A DNA stretch of 7,617 nucleotides from Acidilobaceae archaeon (lineage in GTDB: Archaea; Thermoproteota; Thermoprotei_A; Sulfolobales; Acidilobaceae): NCBI GenBank assembly GCA_027081695.1, contig JALWJI010000010.1, positions 1-7,617 of the forward strand. Reading direction: 5' to 3'. The notes beneath the pieces are model-generated. The model made no database searches. It saw only the letters and a program-made list of their open reading frames with translations, and was not told the DNA's origin. Of this stretch, positions 1 through 5,417 are shown piece after piece. Positions within the stretch are counted from its first letter, which is position 1. Each line of letters begins with the position of its first letter. Both the position numbers and the translations under genes were made by a program.

Positions 1-2
1 TA

Positions 3-191
3 GACCAAGAAGTACTAATCAAACTCAAAGGAGGCAGAATGCTGGCAGGAACACTCGAAGCCTACGACGGGCACTTGAACATATTATTGAAAAACGCCCG
101 CGAAGTATCATCAGAACCAAACAAAACACGAAACCTAGGAACCGTACTAGTGAGAGGAGACAACGTCATAGTAGTCAGCCCAATCTTCTAA
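3..191 (+). CDS. Archaeal Sm-like (Lsm/SmAP) RNA-binding protein, 3' part only
   Basis: The frame is open from the left edge of the window to TAA at 189-191, giving the last 62 residues of a protein whose start lies outside. Seen: a Sm1-type segment (VLIKLKGGRMLAGTLEAYDG, then HLNILLKNA) and a Sm2-type segment (GTVLVRGDNVIVVSP) joined by a short charged loop (EVSSEPNKTRN). Known for the family: Sm-like archaeal proteins form homoheptameric rings that bind U-rich RNA; the Asp/Asn residues of Sm1 (here D and N in YDGHLN) and the RGDN turn of Sm2 line the RNA-binding pore. Only about 10-15 N-terminal residues should be missing. The gene ends 14 bases before rpl37e, the conserved archaeal Sm-eL37 gene pair, so both are probably read from one transcript starting left of the window. 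Confidence 0.93.
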   Translation, partial: DQEVLIKLKGGRMLAGTLEAYDGHLNILLKNAREVSSEPNKTRNLGTVLVRGDNVIVVSPIF

Positions 192-199
192 AGGAGGTG
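192..199 (+). promoter_or_regulatory. Strong Shine-Dalgarno site for rpl37e
   Basis: AGGAGGTG sits 6 bases before the ATG at 206, directly after the stop codon of the Sm-like gene. It is a near-perfect complement to the archaeal 16S rRNA tail and fixes the rpl37e start. A strong site inside an operon fits high ribosomal protein expression. Confidence 0.85.
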
Positions 200-205
200 T
201 GACGA

Positions 206-394
206 ATGGGCAAGGGAACAGCAAGCTTCGGAAAACATGGAAGAAGCAAGACACACATCGTGTGCAGGAGATGCGGAAGAAGATCCTTCAACGTCGCTAA
301 AGGCTACTGTGCAGCCTGCGGCTTCGGTAGAAGCCGTAGAATAAGGAGATACAAGTGGCAGAGAAAGAAAGTGAACAGAGTTAGAATCGTCTAA
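206..394 (+). CDS. rpl37e: Large-subunit ribosomal protein eL37 (L37e)
   Basis: A 62-residue, very basic protein that is a component of the archaeal and eukaryotic 50S/60S ribosomal subunit, where it binds 23S rRNA. Seen: the conserved N-terminus MGKGTASFGK, a zinc knuckle with two CxxC pairs (C20/C23 and C35/C38), and an Arg/Lys-rich C-terminal tail (RRIRRYKWQRKK). The length is normal for archaeal eL37 (about 60-63 residues). The ATG at 206 is set by the AGGAGGTG site just upstream. It follows the Sm-like gene with a 14-base gap and is the last gene of that operon; the next gene has its own promoter about 100 bases later. A short T-run at 423-426 may mark the transcript end. Confidence 0.97.
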   Translation: MGKGTASFGKHGRSKTHIVCRRCGRRSFNVAKGYCAACGFGRSRRIRRYKWQRKKVNRVRIV

Positions 395-490
395 GAAGTA
401 CAACTAACAGCTCCCATGACAGTTTTATCATTGGACACTAATCAGGTCTCCTCGTATTCTAGGTTCTCTGATAGAGGGTTGTATCCTAAC

Positions 491-498
491 TTTTTATC
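491..498 (+). promoter_or_regulatory. Candidate TATA box for the M24 peptidase gene
   Basis: TTTTTATC lies 36 bases before the GTG at 534 in an otherwise mixed-composition spacer. An archaeal TATA box places transcription start about 25 bases downstream, near 518-522, just before or at the GGTG ribosome site. This is sequence likeness only; no transcript data are available. Confidence 0.45.
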
Positions 499-522
499 TG
501 GGAACCATTGTAGTATCCACCC

Positions 523-526
523 GGTG
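523..526 (+). promoter_or_regulatory. Short Shine-Dalgarno site (GGTG) for the M24 peptidase
   Basis: GGTG lies 7 bases before the GTG codon at 534, the usual archaeal spacing. It supports GTG at 534 as the start over later in-frame codons. Confidence 0.5.
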
Positions 527-533
527 TAGTATT

Positions 534-1676
534 GTGCAGAACTACGAAGAACTATTTGTAAAAAACGCGGAAAGAATCCTGGCAAAAGCTGAGGCAGAAG
601 GCCACGACTTAGTTATACTCACAAATTCTTCGAACATACTCTATGCTACAGGGATTAGGAGTCCAAGCGGCATAATCATCTTATCTAATAATTGTGCTTG
701 GACCCTCGTAACAAGCATACTGGAGTATTCTAGGATGTCAAGTCAGGCGCCTAAATCCTACACAGTTAAAGTCGCGTATAGAGGAGCAAACGAAGCCCTA
801 GAAGCCGCAGTACCGAAAAGTCATCTTATTAAAGCTCCTCTCACCGAGGCCGCCGCCGAAATCGTAAAAAGATGTGAAGCCAAGAAACCAGCGGCTGACC
901 TAGGGATGATCAACCACTCGCTGGCATCATCCCTCAAACAAAAAATTCCCGAGTTATCAGATTTCAGCAAACACCTCTCGAAGATACGGTCTATAAAGAG
1001 TTCCGAAGAAATAAACCTCATAACGAAGGCTGTCGAAATCGCCGAAGAAGCGCTTAGACGAACCCTCCTCTACATGAGAGAAGGTGTAAGTGAAGCAGAC
1101 ATAGCAGGCATCTTATACAAGGAGCTACTGTCCCTAGGATCCTGGGGAGAAGCATTTCCTTCCATTATAGCCTTCTACGCGAATACAGCCTATCCCCATT
1201 ATACGCCAGGGCAAGTTAGACTTACATCGCCTGGACCAATACTAGTCGACTGGGGAGCAGTATACCATGGTTATCGAAGTGACTCTACGAGAACCTTCTG
1301 GTGGGGTAAACCCTCATCTACATTCAAGAAGCATTACGAAGCACTCCTCGAAGCACAAGAAGCTGCGATAGACTCGATTTATGCGGGAGCCGAGGCAAGA
1401 GAACCAGATACACAGGCAAGACAAGTTCTTAGAAAGCATGGATTAGAGAAATACTTCATCCACGGCCTGGGACACGGCGTAGGCGTAGACGTCCACGAAG
1501 AACCATACCTAAGACCCGGATCCGAAACCATACTAGAAAATAACATGATTGTCACGATAGAACCTGGAATCTACCTTGACAAGATCCACGGTATAAGGAT
1601 AGAAGACCTAGCGGTTGTGACTCCGAGCGGGGCGAGACTCCTAACAAAATTCACGAGGCACCTAATCGAACTCTAA
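534..1676 (+). CDS. M24 family metallopeptidase (Xaa-Pro aminopeptidase / prolidase)
   Basis: A 380-residue cytoplasmic enzyme predicted to cleave X-Pro peptide bonds during peptide turnover. Seen: an N-terminal creatinase/prolidase-type domain (about residues 5-140) and a C-terminal pita-bread catalytic domain (about 150-375). All five dinuclear-metal ligands of M24 enzymes are present: D239 (VDWGAVY), D250 (SDSTRTFW), H314 (GLGHGVGVDVHEEPY), E343 (TIEPGIYL) and E357 (GIRIEDLAVV). The substrate-side histidines H222 (AYPHYTPG) and H321 are also there, so the enzyme should be active. Length fits archaeal family members (about 350-380). The start is GTG at 534, backed by GGTG 7 bases upstream and the homologous-looking N-terminus. 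It stands alone with its own TATA-like box. Sequence alone does not separate a dipeptidase (PepQ) from an aminopeptidase (PepP), so no symbol is assigned. Confidence 0.93.
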   Translation: MQNYEELFVKNAERILAKAEAEGHDLVILTNSSNILYATGIRSPSGIIILSNNCAWTLVTSILEYSRMSSQAPKSYTVKVAYRGANEALEAAVPKSHLIKAPLTEAAAEIVKRCEAKKPAADLGMINHSLASSLKQKIPELSDFSKHLSKIRSIKSSEEINLITKAVEIAEEALRRTLLYMREGVSEADIAGILYKELLSLGSWGEAFPSIIAFYANTAYPHYTPGQVRLTSPGPILVDWGAVYHGYRSDSTRTFWWGKPSSTFKKHYEALLEAQEAAIDSIYAGAEAREPDTQARQVLRKHGLEKYFIHGLGHGVGVDVHEEPYLRPGSETILENNMIVTIEPGIYLDKIHGIRIEDLAVVTPSGARLLTKFTRHLIEL

Positions 1677-1707
1677 TAGTAGGAGACAAAGTTCGGTTTT
1701 CAGGCTA

Positions 1708-1739
1708 GGATGAAAGAGGGTCACTAGACCCGTTCATCC
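1708..1739. repeat. Compact hairpin (inverted repeat) after the M24 peptidase gene
   Basis: GGATGAA (1708-1714) pairs with TTCATCC (1733-1739), and inside it GGGTC (1718-1722) pairs with GACCC (1727-1731) around an ACTA loop, with an AGA opposite G internal bulge. That gives 12 base pairs in 32 bases. On the + strand ACA follows the stem directly at 1740-1742. It starts 32 bases after the stop codon of the peptidase gene. It may be a 3' UTR stem or part of a small RNA; no function can be assigned from sequence alone. Confidence 0.6.
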
Positions 1740-1753
1740 ACATTTCCCCTTGG

Positions 1754-1784
1754 GGGGATTCGGAGGCAGAGCCCTATCATCCCC
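1754..1784. repeat. Second GC-rich inverted repeat
   Basis: GGGGAT (1754-1759) pairs with ATCCCC (1779-1784), and GGC (1765-1767) with GCC (1771-1773) around an AGA loop, leaving TCGGA and CTATC as facing 5-base internal strands. It is immediately preceded by the palindrome CCCCTTGGGG at 1746-1755. The stretch is clearly richer in GC than its flanks. The significance is not established. Confidence 0.4.
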
Positions 1785-1811
1785 TCTATGATTTCTCATT
1801 TATTACAATCT

Positions 1812-1823
1812 AAAAGAAAAATA
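1812..1823 (-). terminator. T-rich terminator downstream of tRNA-Leu
   Basis: On the minus strand this reads TATTTTTCTTTT, about 48 bases past the tRNA 3' end. A second, weaker AATTTTATT lies nearer the tRNA at 1848-1856. Archaeal polymerase stops at oligo-T tracts, so either could end the tRNA transcript. Confidence 0.4.
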
Positions 1824-1870
1824 CTATCCATTACGGAAAACTATCCCAATAAAATTCCACGCGTATAATA

Positions 1871-1958
1871 TGGTGCGGGGGGTGGGATTCGAACCCACGC
1901 AGGCCTACGCCAACGGGTCTTAAGCCCGCCCCCTTTGGCCGGGCTCGGGCACCCCCGC
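1871..1958 (-). tRNA. tRNA-Leu, anticodon UAA, CCA end encoded
   Basis: Read on the minus strand, G1 is at 1958. The acceptor stem GCGGGGG (1952-1958) pairs with CCCCCGC (1875-1881), followed by discriminator A (1874) and an encoded CCA (1871-1873). The D arm has CCC pairing with GGG around a long loop. The anticodon stem GCGGG/CCCGT holds the loop CTTAAGA, with anticodon TAA at 1920-1922. A long variable arm (stem GGC/GCC) shows class II type, as expected for leucine. The T arm is GTGGG-TTCGAAT-CCCAC. There is no intron at the usual site after position 37. The high GC of the stems against an AT-rich background is typical of hyperthermophile tRNAs. It decodes UUA, and UUG by wobble. Confidence 0.95.
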
Positions 1959-1975
1959 ATCCGTTGAAAAGCACT

Positions 1976-1984
1976 CCTATAGAA
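1976..1984 (-). promoter_or_regulatory. Candidate TATA box for tRNA-Leu
   Basis: The minus strand reads TTCTATAGG centred 22 bases before G1 of the tRNA, close to the spacing expected for an archaeal promoter that starts at or just before the mature 5' end. The match to the box A consensus is modest. Confidence 0.35.
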
Positions 1985-2124
1985 GACAATTCCTACTAGG
2001 CCTAGATATTTCTTTCCAAGGAATTACACGCATTAAACAACCATACATTTTACTGGTTTGACACATCTTAAATACAAAATACTAGACCGGGCAATAGAAG
2101 TAATTATAGTACTCAACGCATCGA

Positions 2125-2132
2125 TTATTATC
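2125..2132 (+). promoter_or_regulatory. Candidate TATA box for the acyl-CoA dehydrogenase gene
   Basis: TTATTATC would place transcription start near 2150-2156, giving an almost leaderless mRNA for the ATG at 2160. An alternative is TAATTATAG around 2100-2108, which would put the start near 2130 and include AGGTG (2135-2139) as a ribosome site for TTG at 2148. The two readings predict start codons only four residues apart. Confidence 0.4.
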
Positions 2133-2159
2133 CTAGGTGTGTTTGTGTTGTCGATACAC

Positions 2160-3191
2160 ATGCTATGCGACGAATACAGGAAAATAGCCCATAGACTTCT
2201 CTCAGAAACTGCAACTGATATAGACAAGAAAAATCTAATCCCAGCAACACTCCTCAACGATCTGAGAAACGAAGGATTCTTTAACCCAGGCAAAAGCGAC
2301 CTTGCCGATCTCTTATGTAGAATTCGCTCCCTCGCATTCTATTCGCCCGGAGTAGCCCACTCTGTTCTGGTCAACGCTTCTGCATGGCTGGCAGCTGGAC
2401 GACCGGAGGAAGAAGGCATCTATGCTCTAAGCGTTACAGAGCCCGGAGGGGGAACAGATATTCGATCTTCACTAAAGACGAGCGCGCATGAGGATGAGTC
2501 GGGTGTATTTATAACGGGTGAAAAAATCTTTACCAGTAACGCCCCATATGCCGATTACTTCATCGTACTAGCCCTCGGCTCTGGCGGACCCACACTCTAC
2601 ATGGTTCCCAGAAGTGAAAACGTAACATATGATCTCTTAGAAGTATCCGGGCTTAGAGGCACGGGAGCGTCAGTAGTAAGATATCGTAATGTACGAGGCA
2701 AACGAATAGGTATTCCAGGCAAAGGTCTAAAAGAGTCCCTATCAGGCATAAACCTAGGCCGTCTAGGATATGCAGCGATCGCGCTCGGCATCGCAGACTC
2801 AGCTCTTTCAATCATTGTAAAGACAGGGACCTCTAAGACAATTTTCGGAAAACAGCTAATAGATTACCAAGGAATTAAATGGAGGATCGCAGGCATATAC
2901 TCTAGAATCACTCTCCTAGAGACACTAGTCTCGGACCAAGCCGAGAAAGGTAAAGACAATTGGATCATTGACCCCACAAAGGCCTCCATAGCAAAGAATG
3001 AGGGCGCAAAACTAGCTCAAGACGCTGCCTGGGTAGCATCCCAGATCCTAGGAGGAAGAGGACTAGAGCTATGGAGTCTAACCGAGCGGATGCAGAGAGA
3101 TGCACGGGCCTTAGATATAGGTGAAGGTGCGAGAGAGGTCTTACTCGACTTCATAGCCTCAAAAGCCGTCAAAGCTTATTCTTCCCTATAA
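2160..3191 (+). CDS. Acyl-CoA dehydrogenase family flavoprotein, short form
   Basis: About 343 residues; a predicted FAD enzyme that oxidises an acyl-CoA at the alpha-beta bond and passes electrons to a carrier such as ETF. Seen (numbering from ATG 2160): the FAD/substrate signature VTEPGGGTD with Glu near residue 94, the middle beta-domain segment (VSGLRGTGASVVRYRNV), the C-terminal helical domain, the FAD-contact motif QILGGRGLELWSLTERMQRD, and IGEGARE, whose Glu (about residue 322) is where the catalytic base of medium-chain enzymes lies. The frame is open upstream to TTG at 2058, but that extra part is a hydrophobic, AT-rich translation that carries promoter-like DNA, so I start at ATG 2160; TTG 2148 is the main alternative. 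The protein is shorter than the usual 380 or so: the usual 'EEYGG' loop and the segment just before the TEP motif are reduced. No ETF or other beta-oxidation gene is adjacent, so substrate is unknown. Confidence 0.88.
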   Translation: MLCDEYRKIAHRLLSETATDIDKKNLIPATLLNDLRNEGFFNPGKSDLADLLCRIRSLAFYSPGVAHSVLVNASAWLAAGRPEEEGIYALSVTEPGGGTDIRSSLKTSAHEDESGVFITGEKIFTSNAPYADYFIVLALGSGGPTLYMVPRSENVTYDLLEVSGLRGTGASVVRYRNVRGKRIGIPGKGLKESLSGINLGRLGYAAIALGIADSALSIIVKTGTSKTIFGKQLIDYQGIKWRIAGIYSRITLLETLVSDQAEKGKDNWIIDPTKASIAKNEGAKLAQDAAWVASQILGGRGLELWSLTERMQRDARALDIGEGAREVLLDFIASKAVKAYSSL

Positions 3192-3200
3192 TTATAAAAT
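3191..3200 (+). promoter_or_regulatory. Candidate TATA box for the thioredoxin-like gene
   Basis: ATTATAAAAT begins at the last base of the dehydrogenase stop codon. It would start transcription near 3220, about 30 bases before ATG 3252. A second TATA-like TTAAATAG at 3208-3215 is also possible. It suggests the downstream gene is not dependent on read-through. Confidence 0.45.
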
Positions 3201-3239
3201 ACTAGGATTAAATAGCTCGACCAGCCTCTCGAATATCTC

Positions 3240-3247
3240 GAGCTGAT
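3240..3247 (+). promoter_or_regulatory. Imperfect Shine-Dalgarno site for the thioredoxin-like gene
   Basis: GAGCTGAT differs by one base from GAGGTGAT, the complement of the archaeal 16S tail, and lies 4 bases before ATG 3252. It supports this start, which also places the membrane anchor right at the N-terminus. Confidence 0.45.
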
Positions 3248-3251
3248 AAAA

Positions 3252-4286
3252 ATGGCCTCAAACAGAGCAGTCATCGCACTAATAATAGTGCTATTAGTAG
3301 CCGCGGCCGGTTACTACGGATATAACGTGTATAAAGGAAACGAGGGCGGAGAACAACAGGCCCCGAGTGTTCAAACCGAAACTGCCGTTCTACCCCTTGG
3401 GCCTGGAAGCCGTATCACAATAAACTCGACTATGTACTTTGAAGAGGGTAACTTATCTTCAAACCTTACAATTATAATTAACCAAGAGGAAGAGTGGCCT
3501 CTTCTCAATGTGTCTATTGTGGGGAACCAGACGCAGAACTCCCTCATGTCATACGCGAACATAATGCTACCTGCTGACGAACTTGGCCAAAAGACTATAA
3601 GCCTACCTCTAGCAATACCCATTGTAGGAGAAGGACTCTGCATAAACCTCGACTTGATCTCTTCAAATGAGACAAGCTACGTTTACTCGGCCAATATAAC
3701 TATCGGCCCATATAACATCTCCATAGAACACGTATATGACTCAAACGGGATACTCTACCTTGCAAAATACAGGCTGTACTCATACCTGCCCGAGCAAGAC
3801 AAAACCCTCGACGTCCTTCAAGTCCTAAAAACTGTCGATGTAGAACCAAGCAATACCTCATATAAAGTAGAATATAATTCTACGTGGCTTTGTAGCCCCC
3901 CTATCTCAAGCGATCTAGTATTCACATGGGACGCCATAATCCATCTGTCACGAGACAAGGCAGAGATAGTAACATTAGAGACCTTGAGAGACGCAATGGA
4001 TCAAGGAGCCTACGTCGCATTCCTTCTAAAAACATGCCCTCATTGTCAGCGTACATGGCCACATCTACTCGAAGCAATAAACCAGACAGGCACCGACGTG
4101 TACGCCATAGTCGTAGGTAACCTGATGGATCCAGACTATCAAGGATTTCTACAATCCACGATGCAACTGAATGGAATAACGGGGTATCCAACGATAGCTT
4201 ACTTTAAGAATGGGTTTGCGACGGACAAGTTATCAGGAGAGGCAGGAACGGAGGAAATAGTAGCATTCCTTACAAAGCCTAGATAG
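3252..4286 (+). CDS. Membrane-anchored extracytoplasmic protein with C-terminal CPHC thioredoxin-fold domain
   Basis: A 344-residue protein. Seen: a short N-terminus with Arg5, then one hydrophobic span (about residues 6-22, VIALIIVLLVAAAG) that is a signal anchor or uncleaved signal, then a polar linker. Residues about 45-235 form a beta-rich, Thr/Ser/Asn-rich region of no family I recognise, with C130 and C214 as its only cysteines and ten N-X-S/T sequons (N58, 67, 71, 86, 92, 139, 148, 155, 201, 209). The C-terminal 105 residues look like a thioredoxin fold: redox motif CPHC (C262, C265), aromatic/hydrophobic strands around it, and the cis-proline loop GYPTI (P313) followed by YFKNG. An eleventh sequon is at N277. 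Inference: a glycosylated thiol-disulfide oxidoreductase on the outer face of the membrane, for disulfide formation, reduction or isomerisation. No partner gene (DsbD/CcdA-like) is adjacent. Start ATG 3252 is supported by GAGCTGAT. Confidence 0.85.
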   Translation: MASNRAVIALIIVLLVAAAGYYGYNVYKGNEGGEQQAPSVQTETAVLPLGPGSRITINSTMYFEEGNLSSNLTIIINQEEEWPLLNVSIVGNQTQNSLMSYANIMLPADELGQKTISLPLAIPIVGEGLCINLDLISSNETSYVYSANITIGPYNISIEHVYDSNGILYLAKYRLYSYLPEQDKTLDVLQVLKTVDVEPSNTSYKVEYNSTWLCSPPISSDLVFTWDAIIHLSRDKAEIVTLETLRDAMDQGAYVAFLLKTCPHCQRTWPHLLEAINQTGTDVYAIVVGNLMDPDYQGFLQSTMQLNGITGYPTIAYFKNGFATDKLSGEAGTEEIVAFLTKPR

Positions 4287-4306
4287 ACATGTGTGTTTTC
4301 CCTAGT

Positions 4307-5293
4307 CTAGTACAGGACCCTGCCTGCTCTGCGGGCCCTGACTCCTCTAATTACTCTATCAGCTCCATACTCATCGACGCCATAAGCCATAGCGTCTACG
4401 CCTGCTCTTAGTCCACCGTAGAACACTGTAAAGTAGTCTCTCTTCAAGTCTTCTGTCACTAGATGAAGATATCTCTGTGTTATCCTTATATTAGAGTGTC
4501 CTAGAAGCCTCTGTAGTGTAACTAGACTCATACCTCTTCGTAGAGCTTCAGTTGCGAATGTATGTCTTAACACGTGCGGCCTAACTTTTGAGGGATCCAC
4601 GCCCGCCAGCTCAGCCAGCTTCTTAAGACGTTTATAGACCGCTTGATACGATAGCGGTATGAGGAGATCTCTGGGTCCTAAACGCATCATATCGATATAT
4701 GTCTCTAGGATAGTCCTTGTACGGGGCCCGAAAAAGACTATCCTCTCTTTACCATACTTTCCCCTTATCCGTATAGACGCATCTCTGAAATCAATATCCG
4801 CTACACGGACACTTAGTAACTCGCCAATTCTCATACCGGTTTCTGCCAGAAGGACTACTATCAAGAGATCAAGTATATCCCTCGAGGCACCAATTAGTCT
4901 CTCTAGCTCATCCTCCCTTAGTACTGTATCGAGCGAGCCCTCATCTCGTCTCGGCACAGGAAGATCGTCCGAAACACCTATCCATGAAAGAAACCTTCTA
5001 ACAAATAATGAATAGTAATGTATGGTGTTCTCCTTCTTTCCACCTCTTGGCCTTCTAGGCCCTTCTTCTCGAAGCCTAGACAGCCACAGTAGATAATCCT
5101 CTACACCAATCTCTGAGACTCTCTTACTTTCTCCAATCCTAACGAGAAAATCGTTTAGCGCGGCTCTATAGACTTTCGCAGTTTTACTGCTGGCTCCCGC
5201 CACTAATAGCTCTCTTAGAAACCTCTCTACAGCCTCTTTTAACGTGTATTTCTCGATATTTCTCGGAGGAGGCGGGAGCCTTATTCTTACCAC
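4307..5293 (-). CDS. xerA: Archaeal tyrosine recombinase XerA
   Basis: A 328-residue tyrosine recombinase; XerA in archaea resolves chromosome dimers at dif. Seen: an N-terminal SAM-like core-binding domain (about residues 15-107, LKEAVERFLRELLVAG...VRRFLSWIGV) and a C-terminal catalytic domain (about 122-283). The catalytic set is complete: R155 (ETGMRIGELL), Lys in RGKYGKERIV (K179 or K182), H240-x-x-R243 (RPHVLRHTFA), H266 (LLGHSNI) and nucleophile Y275 (ITQRYLHL). It has about 53 residues after the tyrosine, ending in an Arg-rich tail (VIRGVRARRAGRVLY), longer than the roughly 286-residue Pyrococcus enzyme as I recall it. The start is GTG at 5293: a TGA codon lies two codons upstream and GGAGGGTG sits 8 bases before it; a nearby ATG is out of frame. 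No transposase, integration repeats or phage genes flank it, so a housekeeping role is more likely than a mobile one. Confidence 0.93.
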   Translation of the reverse strand: MVRIRLPPPPRNIEKYTLKEAVERFLRELLVAGASSKTAKVYRAALNDFLVRIGESKRVSEIGVEDYLLWLSRLREEGPRRPRGGKKENTIHYYSLFVRRFLSWIGVSDDLPVPRRDEGSLDTVLREDELERLIGASRDILDLLIVVLLAETGMRIGELLSVRVADIDFRDASIRIRGKYGKERIVFFGPRTRTILETYIDMMRLGPRDLLIPLSYQAVYKRLKKLAELAGVDPSKVRPHVLRHTFATEALRRGMSLVTLQRLLGHSNIRITQRYLHLVTEDLKRDYFTVFYGGLRAGVDAMAYGVDEYGADRVIRGVRARRAGRVLY

Positions 5294-5301
5294 TACTCAT
5301 A

Positions 5302-5309
5302 CACCCTCC
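5302..5309 (-). promoter_or_regulatory. Shine-Dalgarno site for xerA
   Basis: The minus strand reads GGAGGGTG, 8 bases before the GTG at 5293. It decides between this GTG and the out-of-frame ATG at 5298-5300 in favour of the GTG. Confidence 0.65.
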
Positions 5310-5320
5310 ACTATAATTCT

Positions 5321-5340
5321 TTAGTTTATTATATCCTATC
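5321..5340. promoter_or_regulatory. AT-rich core of the xerA / methyltransferase divergent promoter region
   Basis: On the + strand TTTATTATATC (5325-5335) resembles a TATA box and would start transcription near 5355, leaving a leader of about 55 bases before the methyltransferase. On the minus strand the same bases read GATATAATAAA, but would start transcription inside the xerA ribosome site, so the xerA promoter may lie further upstream. The stretch also contains a dif-like half-site (see findings). Confidence 0.35.
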
Positions 5341-5399
5341 GCTTAATGGAGAAGAGCGAGTGATACTGGGGAAACACCATCGTTGGTCCCAATAGGGAA

Positions 5400-5417
5400 G
5401 TGAGCAGAGGTGAGCAG
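5400..5417 (+). repeat. Short direct repeat across the methyltransferase start
   Basis: GTGAGCAG occurs at 5400-5407 and again at 5410-5417, so two GTG codons sit 10 bases apart in different frames. Only the second opens the methyltransferase frame; the first frame is not the methyltransferase. It is probably a small local duplication with no separate role. Confidence 0.5.

Noticed and set aside
188..403. Open frame on the minus strand over rpl37e
   Set aside because: It lies opposite a certain ribosomal protein gene and shows Ser/Ala-rich composition without any motif.
423..475. Box C/D small RNA between rpl37e and the M24 peptidase (CTGA and ATGATAA-like motifs on the minus strand)
   Set aside because: Only a D'/C'-like pair is visible. 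No matching outer C and D boxes occur at the usual spacing of a 50-60 base guide RNA.
1695..1800. Box C/D reading of the GC-rich spacer on the minus strand (GATGATA, GGATGAA, CTGA)
   Set aside because: The C-like boxes match only 5 of 7 positions and the distance from C to D is too long for one guide RNA.
1996..2005. Perfect 10-base palindrome CTAGGCCTAG upstream of tRNA-Leu
   Set aside because: CTAG-containing words are frequent throughout this window, and a 10-base palindrome with no second copy is weak evidence for an operator.
3926..4191. Open frames on both strands within the thioredoxin-like gene
   Set aside because: They cover the CPHC domain in other frames and have no ribosome site or recognisable domain.
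4659..5015. Open frame of 118 codons on the + strand inside xerA
   Set aside because: It is antisense to a clear gene, Ser/Arg-rich with no domain, and typical of a shadow frame produced by codon bias.
5366..5395. Weak bulged hairpin (TGGG/CCCA with inner ACCA/TGGT) in the methyltransferase leader, considered as a riboswitch
   Set aside because: Two 4-base stems with a 5-base bulge are expected by chance, and no known riboswitch core is visible.
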